This document shows, one piece after another, positions 1 to 10,300 of a stretch of DNA of 64,000 bases. This DNA is from a bacterium. GTDB taxonomy: Bacteria; JACRDZ01; JAQUKH01. The stretch is from contig JAQUKH010000002.1 of assembly GCA_028719205.1 (NCBI GenBank), positions 32,828-96,827 of the forward strand, read 5' to 3'. Within the stretch, counting starts at the first letter, position 1; every line of letters starts with the position of its first letter. A program made the position numbers and the translations under genes. Under the pieces are notes generated by a model, which saw only the letters and a list, made by a program, of their open reading frames with translations, ran no database searches and was not told where the DNA came from.

Positions 1-28
1 TTAAAAGAATGGATTATGGAATAGAAAT

Positions 29-1762
29 ATGTTAAAAAAAATCATACTAAATTTAAATCTAAGAAATAAGTTCTTATTTGGAAGTATATTATTAGTTGTA
101 ATTCTGGGTTTAGCTGTCTTGCTGCTGGTGCAGACTACGATATCTCAAAAACTTTTGTCGGAAGTCCGGGAGAGAGGTATCCTTATAGCAAAAAATCTGG
201 CATCTGAGAGTATGGATCCGATGTTGGCAAGCCGGACCGAAGAACTTCAGTTGTTTATAAATGAATATAAGAATTCCAAGCAGGATATTGAATATATATT
301 TATTCTGGATTCAGAGGGCCGGGTTTTAGCGCATACTTTTGAGAAGGGTTTTCCGATTGGCTTAAAAAACGCGAACAGTACCGCGCAAATAAAAAAGCAA
401 AACGTAAAATCGCTTAATATCGACGGGAAAAATATTCTTGATATTATGGTGCCTGTTCTGGAAGGCGAGACAGGGGTTGTACGGGTAGGGATCTCAGAAG
501 AGCCGATCAGAAAAACAGTCAGCAATATAATCAGGTTGATCCTTGGAATAATTACCGGTGTTTTATTATTGGGAGGGGTGGGTGTATACGGTTTAGTTAC
601 AGTAGTCACAAATCCCATATATGACCTTATCAAAGCCGCGAAAACAGCCGGAAGGGGTGACTTGAGCCATAGGGTAGTTGTCAAAACCAGAGATGAGATA
701 GGAGAGCTTGGATTAACCTTTAATAATATGGTTATTGCTTTGCAGAAGTCGAGAGATGAGCTTATTCAATCCAGGGAATATGTAAATAATATTATTCATT
801 ATATGTATGAAGCCCTTTTTGTTGTATCAATCGATGGGTATATTAAGACTGTTAATGAGGCAGCCTGTGAGCTTTTGGGGTATGAAGAGAAAGAACTGAT
901 AGGGAAATCGGTTGAAAGTATTTTCGCGGAAGAAGATTTTATGGCCTCCAGAACGGATCTGCAGGATTTGATTAAAGAAGAATATGTAAAAAATATAGAA
1001 GAGGAATTTTTATCAAAGGCCGGAGAGAAAATTCCTGTAATTTTTTCAAGTTCTGTAATGCACGATAGTAAAGGCAGCACTCAGGGGATAATTTTTGTAG
1101 CCCAGTCTATGATGGAACGCAAACAGCTTGAGGAAAAACTTCATCATACTTTGCTCACCTTACGCAAGGCCATGAAGGGGGCCATACAAGCGATGGCATT
1201 AACAGTTGAGAGGAGAGACCCTTTTACTTCAGGACATCAGCAGCGAGTAGCTGATCTTGCCAGAGGAATAGCCAGGGAAATGGGGCTTACTGATGAGCGG
1301 ATTGATGGTTTAAGAATGTGCGCGGTTGTCCATGACTTAGGGAAGATGTTCATTCCGTCAGATATACTCACAAAAAGCACGAAATTAACTGAAAATGAAT
1401 ACAATATAATTAAAACGCACCCTCAAGCGGGTTATGAGATATTAAGGGAGATAGAATTTCCTTGGCCCATCGCGGAAATGGAACTGCAGCATCACGAAAG
1501 AATTAATGGTTCGGGGTATCCTAAAGGATTAATGGGGAAGGATATGCTTTTAGAAGCAAAGATCCTGGCCGTATCTGATGTTGTTGAAGCAATGGTTAAT
1601 AAGCGTTCCTATCATCCCGCGCACAGTACTACTGAGGCGCTGGAAGAGATCTCAAAGAACAAAGGTATTCTTTATGATCCCGATGTAGTCGACGCGTGCA
1701 TGCAAATATTTGTTAAAAAAGGATTTAAATTCAAAGAAAGCCCTACTGAAGACGGCATTTAA
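29..1762 (+). CDS. Membrane sensor with HAMP, PAS and HD-GYP (c-di-GMP phosphodiesterase-type) domains
   Basis: N-terminal TM, HAMP region (NPIYDLIKAAKTAGRGDLSHRV), PAS, then HD (VVHDLGKM) and HHE...GYP (HHERINGSGYPKGL) motifs. Confidence 0.9.
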   Translation: MLKKIILNLNLRNKFLFGSILLVVILGLAVLLLVQTTISQKLLSEVRERGILIAKNLASESMDPMLASRTEELQLFINEYKNSKQDIEYIFILDSEGRVLAHTFEKGFPIGLKNANSTAQIKKQNVKSLNIDGKNILDIMVPVLEGETGVVRVGISEEPIRKTVSNIIRLILGIITGVLLLGGVGVYGLVTVVTNPIYDLIKAAKTAGRGDLSHRVVVKTRDEIGELGLTFNNMVIALQKSRDELIQSREYVNNIIHYMYEALFVVSIDGYIKTVNEAACELLGYEEKELIGKSVESIFAEEDFMASRTDLQDLIKEEYVKNIEEEFLSKAGEKIPVIFSSSVMHDSKGSTQGIIFVAQSMMERKQLEEKLHHTLLTLRKAMKGAIQAMALTVERRDPFTSGHQQRVADLARGIAREMGLTDERIDGLRMCAVVHDLGKMFIPSDILTKSTKLTENEYNIIKTHPQAGYEILREIEFPWPIAEMELQHHERINGSGYPKGLMGKDMLLEAKILAVSDVVEAMVNKRSYHPAHSTTEALEEISKNKGILYDPDVVDACMQIFVKKGFKFKESPTEDGI

Positions 1763-1780
1763 CCTTATATAAGTTTTAAA

Positions 1781-4639
1781 TCAGCATATACCCGAAAATT
1801 CACAGTATTTGCAGTTTTGTTCATTGCTTTTGTCGTTTTGGAAATCTATGTTTTTATCAAGGATCTCGGATATAATAAAATCTAATCCCTTGAGGCATGT
1901 TTCCATTACCTTGTCAGTATTCTCCTTATCTTTTTTAACAAAATCCGTAAATTCCATTTCCTGAAGATTATATAAAGCCGCGTTCACAGTTCCGCTGTAT
2001 CTTTGTTTTGTAAAATAATAATAAATCGGCAGTTGAAAAGAATGGATGTTGTTTTTAATGGATTCACGCCCGAATGAAATATTTTCTAATTTTGTTGAAG
2101 CTGCAGGTGCTTTTGCCGATTGCCCTGTTTTATAATCAATTACAAATACTGTTCCATCTTCGAGCAGGTCTATACGGTCTATGGTATATCTGCAATTTAT
2201 CAATTTGCCTGAGGGTAATTGTATTTTCCCTGAAAGTTTTTCTTCAAGTGAAAGGATCGTTTTTACTTCCCGCGACCGTTCATTGTTAATAAATTTTCTA
2301 AGCCTGTATTCCATAACCTCTTTTACCAAAAACGCCTCCGGCCCCAGCCTTTTTTTAAGTTTTTCTAAAAACCGGTTTTCGAATTCCCCGATAAAATATT
2401 TAAGAAAAACATCATCAATAACAGGTTTTTTATTTATAAATCTTTTGAAGGTATTATCAAGCAGTTCATGTATAAATGTGCCGATATCCTTTGCCTCAAC
2501 TTCATCAAGAAGATCTTCTTTTCCTTTAAGCCGTAACACATATTGATAATAAAATTTCATCGGGCAGTTTAAATAAGTGTCAATGCTGGATGATGAATAT
2601 ATAAAATTATCATCAAAATATTTAATTATTTTTTCGGTCTTTTTAACTGTGTTTTTTACTGCTATAGTTACAGGATTAAATTTCGCGCAGGTCTCGGGGA
2701 AAACATTCAGTATTTTGTCCTTTTTTTGCTTCTGCCAGATGAGTTCTTCAAGAAAACGGCTTTTTTCTTTTTCGGGACTGCCGTCATAAACAAAATACAC
2801 TTTCTTTGCTCCAGAGATCAAGCGGGTAAAATGGTATTTCTGGATCTCCTCTTCCTGTCTTAGTTTTTGCAGTCCAAGGCTTTCCATGATCTGGCGCGGT
2901 ATCATTGAACCATGGACTTGAGATCTCGGAAGTATGGATTCATTAACATCCATAATTATTACATTTTCAAAATTTAGCGAGCGGCTTTCAAATAATCCAA
3001 GTATCTGAAGCCCTTTCAAAGGAGAACCGGAAAACGAAACGATTTCGTTCTGTATCTTCTTATCAAAGACCTTAAATATATCTTCTTTATTAAAAGGCTG
3101 GTCTTTGAACTCGGCAGTTTTTAATTCATCGATTATTTCATATATCCTGTTAAGGATTTTTATATTCAAGGGGTAACTGTGAATAAAACTTTTTTTAAGC
3201 AGATAGGTGTTGAATTTTTCCAGGCAGGCGGTAAATTGGGAGAAATTGTTAATGTTTTCCCACATCCTGAAGGAGATCAAATGTATCTCTTCTAAAATAT
3301 TTTTAAACTCCGGTATGCCGGTATTAAAAGCCATTTCCGCGCTTAATTCATAAAGCTTATTTGAGCTTTCTATGTCATCCAGTTTTAAGAACAGGCTTCC
3401 GCTTAAAGAAGTTTCCTTAATTCCCGAAAGGATTTCTTCGGCTTTATGGACAAGTATCCGGGTCAAGGCGGGGTTAGAGTTTATTGTCAGATTTTTTATT
3501 AATGGATGAAGTATAACCTTGAGATAATCCTTGGTATAATAAGCCCCGTTTTTTCGTGTCAGCTGAGCGGCAGCGATAAATTTTATAAGGTTGTATAAAG
3601 CGCTTCGTTTCAAGGGGTAACCCATTGAAACATTAAAATTTTCCACAAGAGGTGAAATTTCCGAGAGCAAAGGTATAAGATTGTTCGCGTCGGGAAGTAT
3701 AATGACGGTTTTATCAAGGGCTTCGCCTTTTTTGATAATCTCGGATCTTAAAATTTCTTTTATAATACCTGCCTGTGAATGGCTGTCAAACCCTTTGAAT
3801 ATTTTTAAATCATATGATGGCTTAGTTTGGTTTACCGGTTCGATCTTATTGTTGAGTTCTTTTTCGAGATTATCGAAAACAGGCCAGGGATTTGAATCTT
3901 TCTGAAAAAAAGCTGTTGCTGTATCTTCACTAAGAAGATGTTTGAGAATTTTTTTTTCTGTATTGTGAAGATAATAAAAATTACAAAAAAGAATTTTATC
4001 AAATTCAGGGAATTTCGTTTTCCTGATAATATTCGCCGCGTCCAGGTATATAATTCCGCGGGAAAGCAGATTGCGGCTTCGCAGTTCAATGTGATATAAA
4101 TTCCTTAATTCAATAATATTCCGGAGCAATTTATTTATATTCTCGGGTATTTCATAACCTATTTCAAAAAGGTCTTCAACAGGTTTAAGGTCCTGCGTGG
4201 AGATATTTTCAATGTCCAGTTCATCTATAAATCCTGTAATTTCTGTTGCCCAAGGAAGAAAATCAGAAAACTTTTCTCTGTGAATCAATATTTTAGAGGA
4301 CAGTTTTTTCGCGCAGGTGTAAATTATATAGCTTGATTCCAGTTCTGACGGCATGCGGAAATTGCCGTGTTTTGACACTATAAAATTCACAAACTGATCG
4401 ATCGAGAAAAATTGCGGAGGAAAAAAAATCCGTTTTATTCTCTTTGAAAGCTCCCTCTTTAAGAATAATGAGGGCCGTTTTCCTCCGAATATAACAGCAA
4501 CACGGCTCAAATCACCGCCTTTTTTTAAAAAATTGTTTTCCAGATAATCCGCGGTATTCGAAATAAAATCTTCAGTGAAATTGCAGGTGATTATTTTTTC
4601 CATTTTATGTAGTATAAATTGAGTTCGGTAAATTTTCAA
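1781..4639 (-). CDS. AddB-like PD-(D/E)XK exonuclease with Fe-S cysteines
   Basis: C-terminal nuclease: SSIDTYLNCPMKFYYQY, VFVIDYKTG, FQLPIYYY, and CKYCEFSGIC (AddB-type 4-Cys arrangement). Confidence 0.8.
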   Translation of the reverse strand: MKIYRTQFILHKMEKIITCNFTEDFISNTADYLENNFLKKGGDLSRVAVIFGGKRPSLFLKRELSKRIKRIFFPPQFFSIDQFVNFIVSKHGNFRMPSELESSYIIYTCAKKLSSKILIHREKFSDFLPWATEITGFIDELDIENISTQDLKPVEDLFEIGYEIPENINKLLRNIIELRNLYHIELRSRNLLSRGIIYLDAANIIRKTKFPEFDKILFCNFYYLHNTEKKILKHLLSEDTATAFFQKDSNPWPVFDNLEKELNNKIEPVNQTKPSYDLKIFKGFDSHSQAGIIKEILRSEIIKKGEALDKTVIILPDANNLIPLLSEISPLVENFNVSMGYPLKRSALYNLIKFIAAAQLTRKNGAYYTKDYLKVILHPLIKNLTINSNPALTRILVHKAEEILSGIKETSLSGSLFLKLDDIESSNKLYELSAEMAFNTGIPEFKNILEEIHLISFRMWENINNFSQFTACLEKFNTYLLKKSFIHSYPLNIKILNRIYEIIDELKTAEFKDQPFNKEDIFKVFDKKIQNEIVSFSGSPLKGLQILGLFESRSLNFENVIIMDVNESILPRSQVHGSMIPRQIMESLGLQKLRQEEEIQKYHFTRLISGAKKVYFVYDGSPEKEKSRFLEELIWQKQKKDKILNVFPETCAKFNPVTIAVKNTVKKTEKIIKYFDDNFIYSSSSIDTYLNCPMKFYYQYVLRLKGKEDLLDEVEAKDIGTFIHELLDNTFKRFINKKPVIDDVFLKYFIGEFENRFLEKLKKRLGPEAFLVKEVMEYRLRKFINNERSREVKTILSLEEKLSGKIQLPSGKLINCRYTIDRIDLLEDGTVFVIDYKTGQSAKAPAASTKLENISFGRESIKNNIHSFQLPIYYYFTKQRYSGTVNAALYNLQEMEFTDFVKKDKENTDKVMETCLKGLDFIISEILDKNIDFQNDKSNEQNCKYCEFSGIC

Positions 4640-4739
4640 GATAAAACGCCTGACCGTTAAAAATCAATAAATTGTAAGCTGTAAAAAGCCGATAATAAGA
4701 ATATTATAATAGCCTGGGAAAAAACTCAAGTGAGGGCAA

Positions 4740-5822
4740 ATGATAAAAAAGAAAATCAAAGAAGTTATAAACAAGAATGTTAATGAGGGAGAGATTTCTA
4801 AAAAAGCGAATGAGCTGCCAGATAAGAATTTATTCCAGGCAGCGGTTTTAAACGAAATAAGTTATTTAAACAGAAATATTTATGACCTGGAAAATATTCT
4901 GCAATCTATCCTTAACTTACTTCAGGGGATAATTAAATTTGAAATTGGCGTGATCTTTTTAGCGGAAGAAAAAATTATGCTGATCTTCAGCAGGGAGAAA
5001 CAGTCAAATGAAAATAATGAAAAAGCAATAAACACTGCAATAAATAATTTTAATCAATTGGCAGGGCAAAGAATATCTAAAAATGAAATGAAAATAAAAG
5101 TAATTGACAGCGGGAATATTTCCACAAATTCAAATCAATCCATAAATTCATTTATTTTTTCGGAAATTTACGCTAAAAATAATATAATGGGAATTTTAAT
5201 GATCGGTTGTTATCAGGAAAACGCTTATAGTGATATAGACAGCAAGTCCTTAAATTCTTTTGTCACGCACGCTTCAATTGTAATGGATAATGCCCGATTA
5301 TATCAAAAGCTGGAATCTCTAACGGTAATTGATGAATTGACTAAAATCTACAATAAAAGATACCTGGCACAAATTATTCCACAGGAATTAAGCAGGGTCG
5401 AAAGATATAGGCGAACTCTTTCCATAATAATGTTTGATATAGATTTTTTTAAGAAAGTTAATGATGCGTATGGCTGTATTCAGGGAGATATTATTTTAAA
5501 AGAGGTTGTAAAAATAGCCAGGGTTACATTGAGAAAAGTCGATATCCTTATACGTTATGGCGGGGAGGAATTTATTATTCTTTTGCCTGAAGTAAATCTT
5601 GAAATCGCGCAGAATATAGCGGAAAGGATAAGAAAAGCTGTTGAGGTATTTTCCTTTTCCGGGCAAAAAGAACCACTGCGCATCACTATTAGTTTAGGAG
5701 TGACGACTTGTACGAAAGAATTGATAGATGAGGGAGGTAAAAAATTAATTTCAGTCGCTAATGAAGCGCTTTATGAAGCCAAAAAATCAGGACGAAACAG
5801 GGTATGTGTGGCGAAAAAATAA
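4740..5822 (+). CDS. GAF-GGDEF diguanylate cyclase
   Basis: RYGGEEFIILLPE active site with RKVD I-site five residues upstream; N-terminal GAF-like region. Confidence 0.9.
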   Translation: MIKKKIKEVINKNVNEGEISKKANELPDKNLFQAAVLNEISYLNRNIYDLENILQSILNLLQGIIKFEIGVIFLAEEKIMLIFSREKQSNENNEKAINTAINNFNQLAGQRISKNEMKIKVIDSGNISTNSNQSINSFIFSEIYAKNNIMGILMIGCYQENAYSDIDSKSLNSFVTHASIVMDNARLYQKLESLTVIDELTKIYNKRYLAQIIPQELSRVERYRRTLSIIMFDIDFFKKVNDAYGCIQGDIILKEVVKIARVTLRKVDILIRYGGEEFIILLPEVNLEIAQNIAERIRKAVEVFSFSGQKEPLRITISLGVTTCTKELIDEGGKKLISVANEALYEAKKSGRNRVCVAKK

Positions 5823-5886
5823 AACATGACCCTAAGCCCTTAAAAACCGATAAGTCTAGTATATTGCTAAATAATAAGGTGAAATA

Positions 5887-6423
5887 ATGAGCGACCAAAA
5901 AAAGAAAAAAGATCCTTTAGAAGAATATCTCTCGTTTGTCAGGCACGAACTGCGTAATCAATTGTTTGTGGTTCGTGAAGGGATAAGCCAGGTCATAGAC
6001 GGGTTAGGAGGTAAAGATTGTGCTAAATGCGCTAAAATTTTACAGCCTTCTTTGGAGACTGCTGAGAATTTCAACAAGTCTATAAGTGAGTTGTTAAACG
6101 ATCCCGCCTTCGAGAAAATACTAAAAAAACAATTTAAGGATAAATCGGAAACTGAAAATTTAGAAATATCGAAAAATGAGCTTATGGGACTTATAAATCA
6201 TATAATTCGTACGCCGTTGACTATGATTAAAGAAGGTTTATCTATAGTAGTGGATGAGATACCCGGGAAGCTAACGTTAGAACAAAAAAAGTATCTTAAT
6301 GCCGCGAAAGAAAACACTGATAATTTAATTGTGTCTATTGAAAAGATTTTGTCAACTCCCCTGGAAAAGATACCAAGCCTTTTAGGGGAAGATGTGCAGT
6401 ATAAAATAGAATATAAAAAATAG
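5887..6423 (+). CDS. Tandem DHp (HisKA-like) protein lacking a HATPase domain
   Basis: Two H-box-like segments, FVRHELRNQLFVVREGISQVIDG and LINHIIRTPLTMIKEGLSIVVDEIPG; ORF ends at 178 aa with no N/G boxes. Confidence 0.7.
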   Translation: MSDQKKKKDPLEEYLSFVRHELRNQLFVVREGISQVIDGLGGKDCAKCAKILQPSLETAENFNKSISELLNDPAFEKILKKQFKDKSETENLEISKNELMGLINHIIRTPLTMIKEGLSIVVDEIPGKLTLEQKKYLNAAKENTDNLIVSIEKILSTPLEKIPSLLGEDVQYKIEYKK

Positions 6424-6435
6424 CCGGAGGGTGTA

Positions 6436-6801
6436 ATGAAAAAAATACTGGTAGTTGATGATGAAACTATGATAAGAGAGATGGTCAAGACAAGGCTGGA
6501 GGCAAACAATTATGAAGTTATTACTGCCGGTGATGGCCAGGAGGCACTTGAAAAAGTACGCCGGGAGAATCCTGATTTGATCCTTCTTGATTTAATGCTG
6601 CCTAAAGTTAACGGTTATAAAGTTTGCAGGATGCTTAAATTTGATGACAAATATAAGAAAATTCCTATAATCATGCTTACCGCGCGCACGGCGGAAGATG
6701 ATATTAAAGCTGGAAAAGAAGTCGGCGCGGACTTGTATTTAACAAAACCTTTTGATTCAAAAATTCTTTTAGAAAAAATAGAAGAACTTTTAAAAAAATG
6801 A
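6436..6801 (+). CDS. Stand-alone response regulator receiver protein
   Basis: ILVVDDE, LILLDLMLP, MLTA, YLTKPF all intact. Confidence 0.95.
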   Translation: MKKILVVDDETMIREMVKTRLEANNYEVITAGDGQEALEKVRRENPDLILLDLMLPKVNGYKVCRMLKFDDKYKKIPIIMLTARTAEDDIKAGKEVGADLYLTKPFDSKILLEKIEELLKK

Positions 6802-7193
6802 GCATAGGAGATAAAATGGCAGGTAAAATACTTATTGTTCAGGATAACCGGCTGATAAACAAGATGATAAAATCCCGTCTTGATTCCAATGGATTTTCAG
6901 CTGATATATGCGAGACAGGAGAAGAAGGCGTTGAAAAAGCAAAGACTGATAATTATCAGCTTGTTCTATTGGATTGCACCCTTCCGGGGATCAGTGGTGT
7001 GGAAGTGTGCCGATTTATAAAAAAGGAAGAAAAATTTAAAAATATTCCGATTATTTTTATGTCGGGTGAAGATGAAGATAAACTGATTAATATTGTAAAA
7101 AATGAAGGTGCTGATGGTTATATTTCGCTTGCATCCGGTTTTGAAGGCAAAGAATTTATTAATACAATAAAAAAATTTTTAGAAAAGGAGTGA
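6798..7193 (+). CDS. Degenerate stand-alone receiver domain protein
   Basis: REC fold pattern, but ILIVQDN replaces VVDDE and YISLASGF replaces YLTKPF; 4-bp overlap with the upstream receiver gene; the start may be the internal Met (MAGKILIV). Confidence 0.8.
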   Translation: MSIGDKMAGKILIVQDNRLINKMIKSRLDSNGFSADICETGEEGVEKAKTDNYQLVLLDCTLPGISGVEVCRFIKKEEKFKNIPIIFMSGEDEDKLINIVKNEGADGYISLASGFEGKEFINTIKKFLEKE

Positions 7194-7197
7194 AAAT

Positions 7198-7383
7198 ATG
7201 CCGGTAGTAAACATTCAGATCTTAAAAGGCCGGTCTCAAGAACAAAAAAAGAAAATGGCCAAGACAGTAACAGATGCCATTGTTTCTTCGATTGGGGTAA
7301 AGCCTGAAGCAGTGTGGATCGTTATAGAGGAAATGGAAAGAGAAAATTTTGCGACGGGCGGGGTTTTGCATTGCGAAAAATAA
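7198..7383 (+). CDS. 4-oxalocrotonate tautomerase family protein
   Basis: 61 aa, Pro after initiator Met (MPVVNIQILKGRSQEQKKKMAKTVTDAI). Confidence 0.85.
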   Translation: MPVVNIQILKGRSQEQKKKMAKTVTDAIVSSIGVKPEAVWIVIEEMERENFATGGVLHCEK

Positions 7384-7388
7384 TAAAG

Positions 7389-10300
7389 TTATGCAACTTC
7401 TTCCACTTCAGCTTCTTCCAGAAACATGGCAAATCCTTTTATCTGTTTTTCAGGAAATAATTCTTTAACCAAACCGGCATAAATATCGATCTGTTCCTTA
7501 TAATTTAAGGAAGATTCAGATTTTGTTTTGTATTCGACTATCCATACTTCTTTTTCCCTGACGATGAGGCGGTCGATCCTTTTTGTGTTCCCTAAGCGGT
7601 CGACAATATCTTTTTCGAGATAAACTTTACCATCAGAGATATAAAAAAACTTCCGCAGATCATTATTTTTGACAAGTTTAGTTATTATCGATGAAAATTC
7701 AGAATAGTCCGTAATGCCCGGAAATAAATTACGCGCCTTTGAAGCGCCTTTTTTTATCGCATCGTCTAAATTCTGATGTTCAAGATTTTCTATTGAACTT
7801 AGCATCTCATGCAGAAAATTCCCTTTTAATACTTTATCCCTGTTCCTGATCGAATTAACATCCAAAAAATCTTCTTTTATAAATTCTATCCATTCTTTAT
7901 ATTCAGGCAAAGATAAAGTTATGTATGATGTTTTGTCATCCGATTCCGTAAAGTATTCATGCCTTTCCCCTTTATTATAAATATTTTCAGGAATAAGGTA
8001 TTTTGCAGTATTTGCGGTTCTTAATTCTCCATTTTTATCAGCGGACTTTTTAAAAGAAAACGGTATAAAAATATAAAGTTCGTTTTTCGCCCTCGTCAAG
8101 GAAACGTAAAGAGTGTTGAGTTCATCTATAAAAGTTTTTTTGTATTCTTCCGTGTGCATGGAAGCTATCTGATCTGATAGCTGCGCGTATTTTTTATCCA
8201 GTCTGACAAGTGAGAGGTTTTCGGGATCTTTATCAATGAAGCTTATATTTTGTTTTTTATTTGACTTAAAATGTTTCATATCAAACTCCAAAAAAGGAAT
8301 TATAACTGTTCCGAATCCGAGGCCCTTGGATTTATGGATCGTCATAACTTTTATCGCGTCTACACCCTTCACGTTGACAAAAATGCTTTTATTATTCAGC
8401 CCTTTAAAATATTCAAGAAAATCAGTTATCCCGTTATAATCTTTTTCGCCTTCTTTTATCATTTGGAGAAAATGTATAAAAAACGCCTGCTGGTAAGGGA
8501 AGTTTTTAAATACATTAAATTTTTTATAAATTTCAATCACAAATTCATATAATTCGGTAAATCCTACGGTTTTAAAGAAATTATCTATCAGGTTGTTCCA
8601 GATATCGGGGTACATATTTTGAAATTCGCGGTAAATATAATGATCGTTTTTTGTTGAAGAATTTTCTCTGAGCGCAAAAAGGAAATTTTCAATTATTTTT
8701 TTATCAATACCGGACTCCTTTAAAAAAATATTTCCCATTATAAAAGACGCGAAAGAAAGATTATCTATTGGTGAATTCAGGAATTTAAGGAACGAGGTAA
8801 GCTCATTAATGAAAACATTGTTTTTTATATTTAGCGTTTTATCAGATTCCACAGGGATATTTTTATCTATCAGCCAACCGCTTACGGTTTCCACGTACTC
8901 ATTCTCGCGGCACAGGATCGCGATGTCTTTTAGGCCTGCGCGGTTCCGTGTTTTCAGCTGTTCTATAAGGTTTAAAAGCTTTTCCTTGATGATTTCATAT
9001 TTTTCATCCTTGTCGGTAATTTCAACAGCCTCGGCCCTGACAAATCCGTATTGATATTTGTCATCCTTTCTGTATTTTTGTTCCGCGCGGGAAAATATAT
9101 TGAGAATCTCCTCGATACAGGTTTTACTGAAATTCCGAAGATCATCATCCTCGTTTTGCTGATATTCGATAAACCGCTTTAGATTATTTTCCGCGAATAT
9201 ACTGTTCGTAAATTCTACAATTTCTTTCTGGCTGCGGTAATTTGTGTTAAGATAATTTTCTTTTACATATTCGGGATAAGTGTTCTTTATTTCATCAAAT
9301 AAGGAACACTCGCCTCCGCGGAACCGGAAAATCGCCTGTTTTTTATCGCCCACGTAGAAAAAGCTTCCTCCGGTTGAAAGAATTTCCTCGATCATTATCT
9401 CAAAATTCTGCCATTGTAGAACGCTTGTATCCTGAAATTCGTCGATCAGAAAATGCCTTATGCGCGTCGAAAGCCTGTAATAAAGTTCAGGGACATTGAT
9501 CTCGTTTTGCCTGATCAGTAAATGTGCCTGTTCATTGAGTTCGCCAAGGAACAATAAATCATTTTTTCTCGCGTTCCGCCTGAAAATGTCATAGACCATG
9601 TCAAAAATATCAATATAGCAATTAAAAAATGCTGCCGACTCTTTTTCTGAAACTCTGATTATTTCTCTGTGGATATTTTCCCAAAGTTTGATAAGCTCGT
9701 CCGGTATAGTTTTATTTTTCAGGGCAGGCAGTTCATCTTTTAAAAATGATTTTTTTCCGATATCGGCAAAATCAAAATTGTCTTTGTTGTTTTGAACAAA
9801 ATTATTTAACGTTTTTCGGAAAGTTCCATTAATGTCAGGAGTCATTTTATTATTCAGGTCCCGGTAAAGTTTAAGCAAGGCGCGTTTTGATATTAATATG
9901 TTTTCGCCTTTCAGGTCAAACTTCTGGAAATTCTTGCCGTAAGTATTTTTCCGCGAGTACATTGAATTGATCAGGTTCAAAATATCTTTTTTCGGGATCC
10001 AGCCGGCCTTGTTTTCAAGGTATAAATATTGGTGCAGAAAATTATTGAAAATATCCCTGGTGGTTTTGTCATGGTTAGCTTTGTCAATACATTCATCCAG
10101 GCTGTATAAAAGAAGAGGTAAATGATCGTCCCTGATCTCAAAATTAGAGGATATGTTCAGCCTGAACGCGCAGCTTATCAGGATCTTATTAATAAAACTA
10201 TCGATAGTCTGGACCTGAAGAAAGTTGTAATTGGCAAGGATGTAGTCCATCAGGTACTGAGCCTTTTTTTGTATATTTGTTGTATTACATATACTTTCTA

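Noticed and set aside
247-684. Antisense ORF (145 aa), and similar small opposite-strand ORFs throughout the track
   Set aside because: They lie entirely inside well-supported genes, have low-complexity translations and no family motifs.
6798-6815. Frameshift between the two adjacent receiver genes
   Set aside because: The 4-bp ATGA overlap is normal translational coupling, and both domains are complete.
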